Shown piece by piece: positions 8,394-15,662 of a stretch of DNA of 19,379 nucleotides; the first letter of the stretch is position 1, and every line of letters begins with the position of its first letter. Both the position numbers and the translations under genes were made by a program. Under the pieces are notes generated by a model. That model was not told where the DNA came from, ran no database searches, and saw only the letters and a list, made by a program, of their open reading frames with translations. Source of the stretch: CAUPWF01 sp036656795 (GTDB taxonomy: Bacteria > Bacillota > Clostridia > Lachnospirales > Lachnospiraceae); assembly GCA_036656795.1 (NCBI GenBank), contig JAVXHR010000032.1, forward strand, positions 1 to 19,379, in the 5' to 3' direction.

Positions 8394-9890
8394 TTATTCT
8401 ACTGTTATAGTCTCACCGTTTTCTACCGAATCCACAAGTGCTTTAATATGATCAATCGATGCCTGGTCCGGTTGACAGACATATAATGCTTTTCCTGCAT
8501 AAGAATAGCAATATTGCGAATCTCCCGTTCCTGTTGCAGCAACTGACTGAATATTCCAACCGGCTCCATCACTTAACTGTTGTTTAATCAATGCTTGAAT
8601 CTGTTCTTCTGACATATTAGTCTCGACATTGCCGCTGACACTATCGATGATTCCATTGGCATTGACAAGAATAGTTGGAGAGATCATCTTATTAATCATA
8701 CCTTCAATCACTGCTTGTTGATCTTTTCCTCTTTGATTATCTCCATCTGGTACATTATGACGTTCCCTGGAAAATGCCAATGCTTCTTTACCATCGAATG
8801 TGTTCATGCCCTTTTCCACTTGCATCACTTTCCCTGACTCCGGACTGGTTGTAAATGCATAGTCAGATTCCACGTCTACTCCACCTAATACATCTACCAT
8901 CTCAATCAATGACGTAAAGTTTACTCTTGCATAAAAATCAATCTTCATATCATAAAGTGCTGATAACGTTCTCATGGACGCGTCCACCCCATAGATTCCC
9001 GCATGGGTCAATTTATCCTTTTGACTCCCTGTTACATCCGGAATCTGCACATAATAATCTCTTGGTGTGGTTGTTAACAATACTTGATGAGTCGTTGGAT
9101 TAATAGTAGCAATAATATTAACATCACTACGACTATTCGTTGTAATCTTTCCAAACACATCAATTCCGCTGATAAACACACTAAATGTATCCTGCTTCAC
9201 TTCTACCTTAGTAGCTGAATTCTCTAATTCTTTTTTAATCTCATGCTTATAAATCACTTTAACAGCATTGCTATATTCCGGATCATTTTCTTCCATCATG
9301 CCCGTATAAGCCTCATTATATATAATCCCTTGCACTTTATCCGCAAAGAATGCGTCTTCTTGTTCACTTAGATTCTTATATTCTATTACCTTAATCTCTT
9401 TTCCTACCTCTTTGCTAATGGCTGCTACGGCTTCTTTGACATCATTCCCACCCATTGCATATTGCACTCCAAAAGTATAGGATTTGGCATCTTTAATATC
9501 TTTTGCTTTATCATCGGCTCCAACCGCAACCACTATATTATCAGATTTAAAATCTCCACCCGATATCTTACCAACTGCTTTATTAGCTTTCACCACATAA
9601 AATGCTCCAAATACGAGGGAAATACTAAGGATAATACTAATCAATTTCCCTGCAATTCCACGTTTCTTCGCTTTACACTGGGTCAATAGTATCACCCCAC
9701 ACAAAAGTGCCAATATACACCCAAGCACAATCATATAGGTAGTTGGCAACATGTTCAATTGTGCTAACACTACCATGAATATAGCAGATATCACTGCCTG
9801 AATACACGCAATTACAATCCCAACTGTTTTAGAAACATGATTTTCCCGTCTAATATTCTTTTTTTTTCTTCGTCTTCTTCTATGACTCAT
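8394..9890 (-). CDS. LytR-CpsA-Psr (LCP) family wall-polymer ligase
   Basis: LCP phosphotransferase of 498 residues. Proteins of this family move undecaprenyl-diphosphate-linked polymers onto peptidoglycan on the outer face of the membrane. A very basic N-terminus (residues 4-15, nine Arg/Lys) precedes three hydrophobic helices at about 22-44, 51-70 and 81-100, the CpsA-like layout. An extracytoplasmic accessory domain follows at about 115-230, then the LCP domain from about 235: SRSDVNII at 253-260, PRDYYV at 276-281, FSRERH at 373-378 and GDNQRGKDQQ at 383-392. These supply the Arg and Asp residues that bind the pyrophosphate and metal. Two cysteines (461 and 472) near the C-terminus could form a disulfide. 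It starts 3 bp after glf with GGAG upstream. Its place in the operon argues for a wall-anchored polysaccharide. Confidence 0.95.
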   Translation of the reverse strand: MSHRRRRRKKKNIRRENHVSKTVGIVIACIQAVISAIFMVVLAQLNMLPTTYMIVLGCILALLCGVILLTQCKAKKRGIAGKLISIILSISLVFGAFYVVKANKAVGKISGGDFKSDNIVVAVGADDKAKDIKDAKSYTFGVQYAMGGNDVKEAVAAISKEVGKEIKVIEYKNLSEQEDAFFADKVQGIIYNEAYTGMMEENDPEYSNAVKVIYKHEIKKELENSATKVEVKQDTFSVFISGIDVFGKITTNSRSDVNIIATINPTTHQVLLTTTPRDYYVQIPDVTGSQKDKLTHAGIYGVDASMRTLSALYDMKIDFYARVNFTSLIEMVDVLGGVDVESDYAFTTSPESGKVMQVEKGMNTFDGKEALAFSRERHNVPDGDNQRGKDQQAVIEGMINKMISPTILVNANGIIDSVSGNVETNMSEEQIQALIKQQLSDGAGWNIQSVAATGTGDSQYCYSYAGKALYVCQPDQASIDHIKALVDSVENGETITVE

Positions 9891-9893
9891 CTT

Positions 9894-10997
9894 TTATCTC
9901 CATTCCATCTTGCACATTGCAAGTGCTGCCTCAATTACTTTATCCATATCATAGTATTTGTATCCACCTAATCGTCCACCAAAGATTACATCTTTCTCTT
10001 TCTCCACCAGCTCTTGATAAGCTGCAAACATCTGATTATTGCGTTCATCATTAATCGGATAATATGGTTCATCTCCTTGGGACCATTCACTTGGATATTC
10101 CTTAGTAATAATCGTCTTTGGCTGACGTCCAAATTCAAAATGTTTATGTTCAATAATCCGTGTATATGGTACTTCACGTTCTGTATAATTAACCACTGCA
10201 TTTCCTTGATAGTTTCCTTCTTCCAAAGATTCTTCTTCAAATCGTAAAGAACGATACTCTAACACCCCTAGTTGATAATCGAAGTATTCATCTACCATAC
10301 CTGTAAATACCGTCTTCGATGCAATCCCTTGATTTTGTTTTCTAAACTCAAAATAGTCCGTATCCAAAAGTACCGGTGTCCCCTCTAGCATACGCTCCAC
10401 TAATTTTGTATAGCCACCAATGGGTATTCCCTGATAACGATCATTAAAATAATTATTATCATATACAAACCGAAGCGGCAGCCGTTTGATAATAAATGCC
10501 GGCAACTCCTTGCAATCACGTCCCCACTGCTTTTCTGTATACCCTTTGATTAACTTCTGATACACATCCGGTCCAACCAATGACAAAGCTTGCTCTTCAA
10601 GATTCCTTGGTTCCCCTAAGTGAAGTTGTGCAATCTGTTCTTTTATCTTCTCCTTTGCCTCGGTTGGGGTTTTAATCCCCCATAATTTACTAAAGGTATT
10701 CATATTAAATGGCAAATTGTACAATTCATCTTGATATACTGCAATGGGTGAATTGATATAATGATTAAATTCCGCAAATTGATTAACATACTCCCATACG
10801 CTCTGATTAGAGGTATGAAAGATATGTGCCCCGTACTTATGCACTTGAATTCCATCTATTTCTTTACAATATATATTACCTGCGATATGACTTCTTTTAT
10901 CAATCACAAGACAAGTTTTTCCTTCTTTTCGTGCTTCATGTGCGAATACTGCGCCATATAAACCAGCACCTACAATAAGATAATCATAAGTTTTCAT
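9894..10997 (-). CDS. glf: UDP-galactopyranose mutase
   Basis: Flavoenzyme of 367 residues that interconverts UDP-galactopyranose and UDP-galactofuranose in the cytoplasm, supplying the Galf donor. The N-terminal FAD-binding motif is VGAGLYGAVFA at 9-19, followed by HKYGAHIFHT at 53-62, YTEKQWGRD at 153-161, PYTRIIEHKHF at 277-287 with Arg280, and the C-terminal GGRLGGYKYYDMD at 340-352. Length and motifs match the bacterial family well. It is the first gene of the downstream operon, with AAAGGG 9 bases before ATG and a good promoter ahead. It is the only nucleotide-sugar enzyme in the window, so at least one glycosyltransferase nearby should use UDP-Galf, and the other donors must come from elsewhere. 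Confidence 0.98.
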   Translation of the reverse strand: MKTYDYLIVGAGLYGAVFAHEARKEGKTCLVIDKRSHIAGNIYCKEIDGIQVHKYGAHIFHTSNQSVWEYVNQFAEFNHYINSPIAVYQDELYNLPFNMNTFSKLWGIKTPTEAKEKIKEQIAQLHLGEPRNLEEQALSLVGPDVYQKLIKGYTEKQWGRDCKELPAFIIKRLPLRFVYDNNYFNDRYQGIPIGGYTKLVERMLEGTPVLLDTDYFEFRKQNQGIASKTVFTGMVDEYFDYQLGVLEYRSLRFEEESLEEGNYQGNAVVNYTEREVPYTRIIEHKHFEFGRQPKTIITKEYPSEWSQGDEPYYPINDERNNQMFAAYQELVEKEKDVIFGGRLGGYKYYDMDKVIEAALAMCKMEWR

Positions 10998-11004
10998 ATA
11001 CGTT

Positions 11005-11060
11005 TTCCCTTTCTACATAACCTTCATTATTATAGCACAACATCTATGATTTTTCTAGAT
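11005..11060 (-). promoter_or_regulatory. Extended -10 promoter and leader of the glf operon
   Basis: On the minus strand a perfect TATAAT lies at 11029-11034, preceded by TGC to give an extended -10 (TGCTATAAT). No good -35 hexamer is found 16-18 bp upstream, which is usual for extended -10 promoters. The predicted start is near 11022, leaving a leader of about 25 bases with AAAGGG at 11007-11012 as ribosome binding site. It is the clearest promoter of the window and should drive glf and the genes after it. Confidence 0.75.
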
Positions 11061-11073
11061 TTTCGACAGTTTT

Positions 11074-11108
11074 TAATATTTTCTTCCTAATATTCTAATA
11101 TTTTCTTC
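11074..11108. repeat. Pair of 13-bp direct repeats upstream of the glf promoter
   Basis: The sequence GAAGAAAATATTA (minus strand) occurs exactly at 11074-11086 and again at 11096-11108, starts 22 bp apart, which is two helical turns. A partial copy of the ATATTA core lies between them at 11088-11094. The array sits about 40-75 bp upstream of the -10 element, a usual place for an activator binding site. It could also be chance in AT-rich DNA. Confidence 0.5.
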
Positions 11109-11127
11109 ATAATGAAATATATTCAAA

Positions 11128-11156
11128 TGGAGTGGTATGCTTATGCACCCACTCCA
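11128..11156 (-). terminator. Hairpin after htrA, probable terminator
   Basis: A perfect 8-bp stem, TGGAGTGG paired with CCACTCCA, encloses 13 bases that can form a further 3-bp TGC/GCA stem with an ATAA loop. It begins 19 bases after the htrA stop codon. The following minus-strand bases (TTTGAATATATTTC) are T-rich but not a clean T run, so termination may be incomplete and some transcripts may read on into glf. Confidence 0.6.
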
Positions 11157-11175
11157 CAATTACTGACTTAATCTT

Positions 11176-12429
11176 TTATTTTATATTCTTTGTAAGGGTT
11201 ACTTCTACTGAAGTTTCTTTATACTCTCCATTCTCAGATTGAACCTGCAGCGTTACTTTCACTTTATCTCCTGCTGCATAATATGCCAATGTCTCTTGTA
11301 ATGTTGCCATATTATCAATATTGGTACCATCTAAGCTTGTAATAATACTTCCTTTAATGATATTTGCCTGAGCAGCACCACCACCTTCGATGGCTTCTGA
11401 TACATAGACACCTGTTGGCATACTATACATCTTACTGCTTTCATCTGTAACATCTACTCCTTTGATTCCAAGATATCCTTTTTCACTTTCCGCAACTTTT
11501 GTTCTTGTTTTTTTATTCATCAGTTCTGTAATAGCATCGCTGACATCAGATACAGGAATTGCATACCCCATGCCCTCAACTGCACTGGAATTAACTTTAA
11601 CCGTATTGATTCCAATAACCTCTCCATTCGCATTCAGTAATGCACCACCACTATTTCCCGGATTAATTGCAGCATCTGTCTGAATTAATTTACTGTCGAA
11701 TCCCTCCATCTTAATATCACGATTCACTGCACTGATAACTCCGGTAGTAACGGATTGTCCATATCCCAATGCATTGCCAATTGCAATGGCTGATTCCCCA
11801 ACTTGAATTGCAGTAGAATCACCTAGCGTTGCTACGGCAATAGCGTCCATTGTCTTCTTCTCAATATCACTGGTCTTCACTGCTACTACTGCCAAATCTT
11901 TCGTTGCATCTGTCCCCTTAACTTGTGCCTCTACACTTGCATCATCAATAAAAGATACGGTTAACGTTTCACTGCCCTCTACTACATGATTATTCGTTAC
12001 AATTAGCAACTCTGTATCATTTTGTCCTATGATAATTCCGGAACCACTACTTTGTTGTTCACGCTCACTAACACCACCAAAGAAATTCTGTACTTGCTGC
12101 ACACTCATATTGGTAATGGAAACTACCGATGGCATGGCACTGTTGACCACTACTGATACATCTGATGTCACTGTATTTGATGTCTTTGTCGCCTTGCTAT
12201 TAGCAACAGTTTCTACTTTCTTGGCTGTTTTATTGGATGCTCCAAGAAATCTATTCGCCACATAATTACTTGCCTGAAATGTAACACTCCCTACCAAACC
12301 AAATACAAGTGCCAAACAAATGGTAATCACTACTTTTGGAATCTTAGGTTTGTGTTTCTTTGGTTGATTCGGTTCTTCAAATGTACCCTCCGGTTGATTT
12401 GGTACATAATAATTATATTCATTGTCCAT
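11176..12429 (-). CDS. htrA: Membrane-anchored HtrA/DegP-type serine protease with PDZ domain
   Basis: Trypsin-like quality-control protease of 417 residues acting outside the membrane on misfolded proteins. A hydrophilic Pro/Lys-rich N-terminal tail (1-32) precedes one transmembrane helix at about 33-53, a Ser/Thr/Lys linker, the protease domain at about 90-305 and one PDZ domain at about 318-414. The catalytic triad is visible: His148 in TNNHVV, Asp178 in TKDLAVV, and Ser260 in NPGNSGG. The frame is open six codons further up to an ATG at 12447, but those codons (MKGVFI) are the ribosome binding site AAAGGAGT read as protein. The start is therefore ATG at 12429, 7 bases from GGAGT. The gene lies between two polysaccharide gene groups and has its own leader and end hairpin, so its link with them may be only positional. 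Confidence 0.96.
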   Translation of the reverse strand: MDNEYNYYVPNQPEGTFEEPNQPKKHKPKIPKVVITICLALVFGLVGSVTFQASNYVANRFLGASNKTAKKVETVANSKATKTSNTVTSDVSVVVNSAMPSVVSITNMSVQQVQNFFGGVSEREQQSSGSGIIIGQNDTELLIVTNNHVVEGSETLTVSFIDDASVEAQVKGTDATKDLAVVAVKTSDIEKKTMDAIAVATLGDSTAIQVGESAIAIGNALGYGQSVTTGVISAVNRDIKMEGFDSKLIQTDAAINPGNSGGALLNANGEVIGINTVKVNSSAVEGMGYAIPVSDVSDAITELMNKKTRTKVAESEKGYLGIKGVDVTDESSKMYSMPTGVYVSEAIEGGGAAQANIIKGSIITSLDGTNIDNMATLQETLAYYAAGDKVKVTLQVQSENGEYKETSVEVTLTKNIK

Positions 12430-12434
12430 AATAA

Positions 12435-12467
12435 AGACTCCTTTCATATATGCTATAAAAGGAGTCT
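12435..12467 (-). promoter_or_regulatory. Inverted repeat that encloses the htrA ribosome binding site
   Basis: Minus strand: AGACTCCTTT at 12458-12467 and AAAGGAGTCT at 12435-12444 form a perfect 10-bp inverted repeat around a 13-base AT-rich loop. The 3' arm is the htrA ribosome binding site, ending 5 bases before the start codon. If transcribed whole, the hairpin would block ribosome access. If transcription begins inside the loop (a weak TATAGC -10 candidate lies there), the repeat would instead act as a DNA operator. It is not followed by a run of T, so it is a poor terminator. Confidence 0.6.
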
Positions 12468-12469
12468 AA

Positions 12470-12506
12470 CTTAAATTTGTGTTAAATATGTGTTTAAATC
12501 GTTAAA
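12470..12506 (-). promoter_or_regulatory. TTTAA-type repeats upstream of htrA
   Basis: Four TTTAA-containing hexamers follow each other on the minus strand: TTTAAC (12501-12506), TTTAAA (12493-12498), TTTAAC (12481-12486) and TTTAAG (12470-12475), with spacers of 2, 6 and 5 bases. The last pair, TTTAAC-N5-TTTAAG, resembles the direct repeat bound by the CiaR response regulator before htrA in streptococci. The likeness is suggestive only, given the AT-rich setting. Confidence 0.35.
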
Positions 12507-12516
12507 AAAGTTTGAA

Positions 12517-13644
12517 CTATAATCCGGCACTTTTTTTAATGCTGCGACATAACAAAACACCACCATTATAAATAGCATGTATCACATACGATAAAAGTGT
12601 CGATGCAATAAACACACAAGGGACTGCTATCACATAATATTCTAGGCGATTCGGAATATAAGGAACCATCTGATTGATTTTTGAATACACGACCATGTCA
12701 AATATCCACGAAAGCAAGTACGTTCCCATGGACACTTCCGATACTATTACAATAATCTTATTCAGCCATCTTGGAACCTTCTCACAATTTAAGTGTTTTA
12801 TAAATACAAAAAGCAACACTGCTATACATACGCTTTGTGCCCCTTCAAAAGCTGTAAACGTGTCTAATACATATGCCACACCATAACTTCTATAAAAATT
12901 AAGTGTTCCAAATAACAATACCGCTCCGACCAGTAAGAATAAATTTAATTTTTTTCCTAATTTCCAATCATACTCTTTTAGATATGCACCTATGTAATAA
13001 TAAGTAATGGGGTATATTCCTCCCCACCAATCAGGTACAACTTGATGAATCGCACCTCCCGAAGTCAAAGCCGTCCACCATCCTGTATTACATATACTTG
13101 GAAACATCGTAAGCAAAAGTAATGTGCAGATAAGCCATTGTTTATACTTTTGTTTCTCTAAGCCCCAATATAATATATTCAAAAACGGAATCAAAAGAAA
13201 TAATCCAATATACATATTAATGTACCAAGAATATGGTGCCGCAGAGAAATCAAGAATACTCCAAATGGTCTGTTTAAAACCAACCTCTTTTTTCAAATAG
13301 AATACCGTTAAAAGAATACAACAGATACTCGCCAGCACGTAAATCACAAGTATTCTGTGAATTCCCCAATAATATCTCTTACTCATTGTTTTTTTATTCA
13401 TTAAATATCCTGTTAATAATAAAAATAACGGAACACAGATCATAAAGAAAGTTCTCATAATGCTCATGAGATACATTCGTTTTCCTACTATTGGAGTATT
13501 ATAAAAATCAATTTTCAAAAAAAAATGAACCGATATTACTGAAAAGATAGCGATGCACCGAATAATATCCAAATTAATATTTCGCTTTTTATCCTCTTTT
13601 TTTAATTCTGTTTTATATTCGTTTTGTTCTTCCCGTACTTCCAT
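12517..13644 (-). CDS. Acyltransferase 3 family membrane protein
   Basis: Integral membrane acyltransferase of 375 residues, of the family that O- or N-acylates (commonly acetylates) surface polysaccharides using a cytoplasmic acyl-CoA. A charged N-terminal tail of about 22 residues precedes around ten hydrophobic segments. The first carries NLDIIRCIAIFSVISVH with Arg29 and His40, the pair typical of the family, and VPLFLLLTGYLMNKK follows at 71-85. The start at 13644 is preceded by TAGGAGT, which overlaps the stop of the upstream GT2 gene. The gap is 10 bp. It is the last gene of the upstream half, before the htrA leader, and no clear terminator follows it. It probably decorates the glycan made by the preceding genes. 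The acyl group is unknown. Confidence 0.92.
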   Translation of the reverse strand: MEVREEQNEYKTELKKEDKKRNINLDIIRCIAIFSVISVHFFLKIDFYNTPIVGKRMYLMSIMRTFFMICVPLFLLLTGYLMNKKTMSKRYYWGIHRILVIYVLASICCILLTVFYLKKEVGFKQTIWSILDFSAAPYSWYINMYIGLFLLIPFLNILYWGLEKQKYKQWLICTLLLLTMFPSICNTGWWTALTSGGAIHQVVPDWWGGIYPITYYYIGAYLKEYDWKLGKKLNLFLLVGAVLLFGTLNFYRSYGVAYVLDTFTAFEGAQSVCIAVLLFVFIKHLNCEKVPRWLNKIIVIVSEVSMGTYLLSWIFDMVVYSKINQMVPYIPNRLEYYVIAVPCVFIASTLLSYVIHAIYNGGVLLCRSIKKSAGL

Positions 13645-13654
13645 CGCAAGACTC

Positions 13655-14638
13655 CTACTTTTCTTCTTTAATTCCTTGTTTTCTTCTTTCGCTTAGACAA
13701 ACCAATTGCCGATAAAGTTTCGTATTGACGAATAATAGCATCGCCGCCACTTTTCTTTTGAAGATAAAATAAGGGTTGTGCATAATATTGCCAATATGGT
13801 TCTTTATAAATAAAATTAATTCTTGATATCCCTCTATTTCTTTATAGTTATCCATAAGCATCATTCGATCCAGTACAATAAAACGTGACCATAGCCAGAG
13901 ACACTCTCCTTCTTTTTCTAATGCCGGGAAATATCTTCTCACTACTTTGTAATTATGTGTATATCCTTCTATGATGTTCTTCATCTGAGAGTGATATGAT
14001 TTCCTGGTAATACTCCCCTCACGGTGTACATAATAATACATTGCTTTCGTTCCCACACACACGGTATGAATTCGCCTCATCAAATCTGCGGTAAAAAAGA
14101 TATCTTCATAGATCTTTCCCACCGGGAATTGCAATCCTTCAATACTGGTTCTTCTCAACAATTTATTACAAACTTCACCTCGAATTGTATGACCCTGCAT
14201 TAGGCACTCATACGCTTTTTCACTGTTGCATACAAAGACCGGCAATTCTTCCTGCCTATCTTCTCGATCTTCATATACATCGCAAATCCCACAAGTTGCC
14301 ACATCTGCCTGACTATCTGTAATATTGCAATACAGATAGTTCAGCATGTTCCTATCAATATAATCGTCACTATCTACAAATGCAATATAATCCCCAGTGG
14401 CAAGAGCTAACCCTGTGTTTCTAGCATCACTTAGTCCACCATTTTCTTTGTGTACTACATGGATTCGCTGATCCTCTTTTGCATACCAATCACAGATTGC
14501 ATCACTTGTATCTGTTGTTCCATCATTTACCAATATAATCTCAAAATCGGAAAATGTTTGCTCTCGTATAGAATCCACACATCGGTGAATATAAGATTCT
14601 ACATTATAAACAGGGACTATGACGCTAATTTTAGCCAT
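13655..14638 (-). CDS. GT2 glycosyltransferase, tandem paralogue (second copy)
   Basis: Family 2 glycosyltransferase of 327 residues: KISVIVPVYNVESYIHRCVD at 3-22, NDGTTD at 38-43, GGLSDARNTG at 67-76, VDSDD at 88-92 and the catalytic-type YEDIFFTADLM at 177-187. It matches the gene just upstream over its full length with no obvious gap, sharing long blocks such as YIHRCVDSI, RIxVVHKxNGGLSDARN, TVCVGT and NIIEGYTxNY/DIIEGYTxNY. Its nucleotide motif has NDG where the other has EDG, so donor binding may differ. It starts 4 bp after that gene, with AAAGGA as ribosome binding site inside the upstream frame. The two probably add different sugars or act in sequence, though redundancy is possible. 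Confidence 0.93.
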   Translation of the reverse strand: MAKISVIVPVYNVESYIHRCVDSIREQTFSDFEIILVNDGTTDTSDAICDWYAKEDQRIHVVHKENGGLSDARNTGLALATGDYIAFVDSDDYIDRNMLNYLYCNITDSQADVATCGICDVYEDREDRQEELPVFVCNSEKAYECLMQGHTIRGEVCNKLLRRTSIEGLQFPVGKIYEDIFFTADLMRRIHTVCVGTKAMYYYVHREGSITRKSYHSQMKNIIEGYTHNYKVVRRYFPALEKEGECLWLWSRFIVLDRMMLMDNYKEIEGYQELILFIKNHIGNIMHNPYFIFKRKVAAMLLFVNTKLYRQLVCLSERRKQGIKEEK

Positions 14639-14642
14639 AATT

Positions 14643-15626
14643 TTATATCCTTTCCGTTATTAGCCGCTTCTTTGTACTACGATAAATCACAATCTTTCGA
14701 TATAACCTAACATTGATAAATAATATACCTGTCGCAATTCTTCTCTTATTATTAAAACACGGATTTTTCATAATTGCAATTAGATGTCGTTTTATAAATA
14801 AAACCACTTCCTGATACCGTTCTAATTTCCTATAATTCTCTTCTAGCAACATCTTATCCAGCACCAGGAATCTGGACCAAATCCATAGATACTCCGCTTC
14901 CTCTTGCAGTGTTGGAAAGTACTGTCTAACTACTTGATAATTCTTCGTATAGCCCTCAATAATATCGTGGATCTGTGGGCGATATGCTTTTCCTGTAATG
15001 CTCTCTGCTCGATGCACATAATAATATTGTGGTGTTGTACCCACACATACTGTCTGTATCAATGGCATCAAATCTGCAGTGTAATATATATCTTCAAATA
15101 GCTTACCTTTAGGAAATAGCACCTGAACAGCATAGGTTCGTCGTATTAACTTGTTCCAGATTTCTCCTCGTATAATTTCGCCCAACATAATATAGCGATA
15201 CGCCTCTGTTGCATCACATACAAACAACTCCTGTTGCTTTGATGACTCTATCCCATCCTCATACACATCATATACTCCACAAGTTGCCATATCCGCACCT
15301 GTAGCGCATAGATTCTCATAGAGATATTCTAACATCTGTTCTTCTACATAATCATCGCTATCAATAAAGATAACCGTTTCTCCCGTTGCAAGAGCTATAC
15401 CTGCATTTCTCGCATCACTTAGTCCACCATTGGTTTTATGCACCACTTGTATTCGTTGGTCCACTCTTGCATATTCTTCACAGATACTGCCACAATTATC
15501 CGGGGAGCCATCCTCTACCAATATCACTTCTATCTCTGTTAATGTCTGATGCAAGATGGAATCCACACAACGATGAATATATTTTTCCACCTGATACACC
15601 GGAACAATTACACTTACTTTCACCAT
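14643..15626 (-). CDS. GT2 glycosyltransferase, tandem paralogue (first copy)
   Basis: Family 2 glycosyltransferase of 327 residues: KVSVIVPVYQVEKYIHRCVD at 3-22, EDGSPD at 38-43, GGLSDARNAG at 67-76, the metal site IDSDD at 88-92 and FEDIYYTADLM at 177-187. It has exactly the length of the next gene and aligns to it end to end, so the pair arose by tandem duplication and has since diverged, especially in the central part (about residues 120-150) and at the C-terminus. The ATG follows an AGGTGAT ribosome binding site and lies 36 bp after the GT4 gene. Together with that GT4 it forms a GT4-GT2-GT2 block. Donor and acceptor are unknown. Confidence 0.93.
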   Translation of the reverse strand: MVKVSVIVPVYQVEKYIHRCVDSILHQTLTEIEVILVEDGSPDNCGSICEEYARVDQRIQVVHKTNGGLSDARNAGIALATGETVIFIDSDDYVEEQMLEYLYENLCATGADMATCGVYDVYEDGIESSKQQELFVCDATEAYRYIMLGEIIRGEIWNKLIRRTYAVQVLFPKGKLFEDIYYTADLMPLIQTVCVGTTPQYYYVHRAESITGKAYRPQIHDIIEGYTKNYQVVRQYFPTLQEEAEYLWIWSRFLVLDKMLLEENYRKLERYQEVVLFIKRHLIAIMKNPCFNNKRRIATGILFINVRLYRKIVIYRSTKKRLITERI

Positions 15627-15662
15627 ATTATCACCTATTAGTTCCTATACTACCATTCGCTC

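Noticed and set aside
12430..12447. An upstream ATG start for htrA, giving six extra residues.
   Set aside because: Those codons are the AAAGGAGT ribosome binding site itself, and no other binding site precedes the upstream ATG.
12435..12467. Reading the inverted repeat before htrA as a rho-independent terminator of the acyltransferase operon.
   Set aside because: The stem has only four GC pairs and is followed by TTATTATG instead of a T run. The overlap with the ribosome binding site is the stronger explanation, though weak attenuation cannot be excluded.
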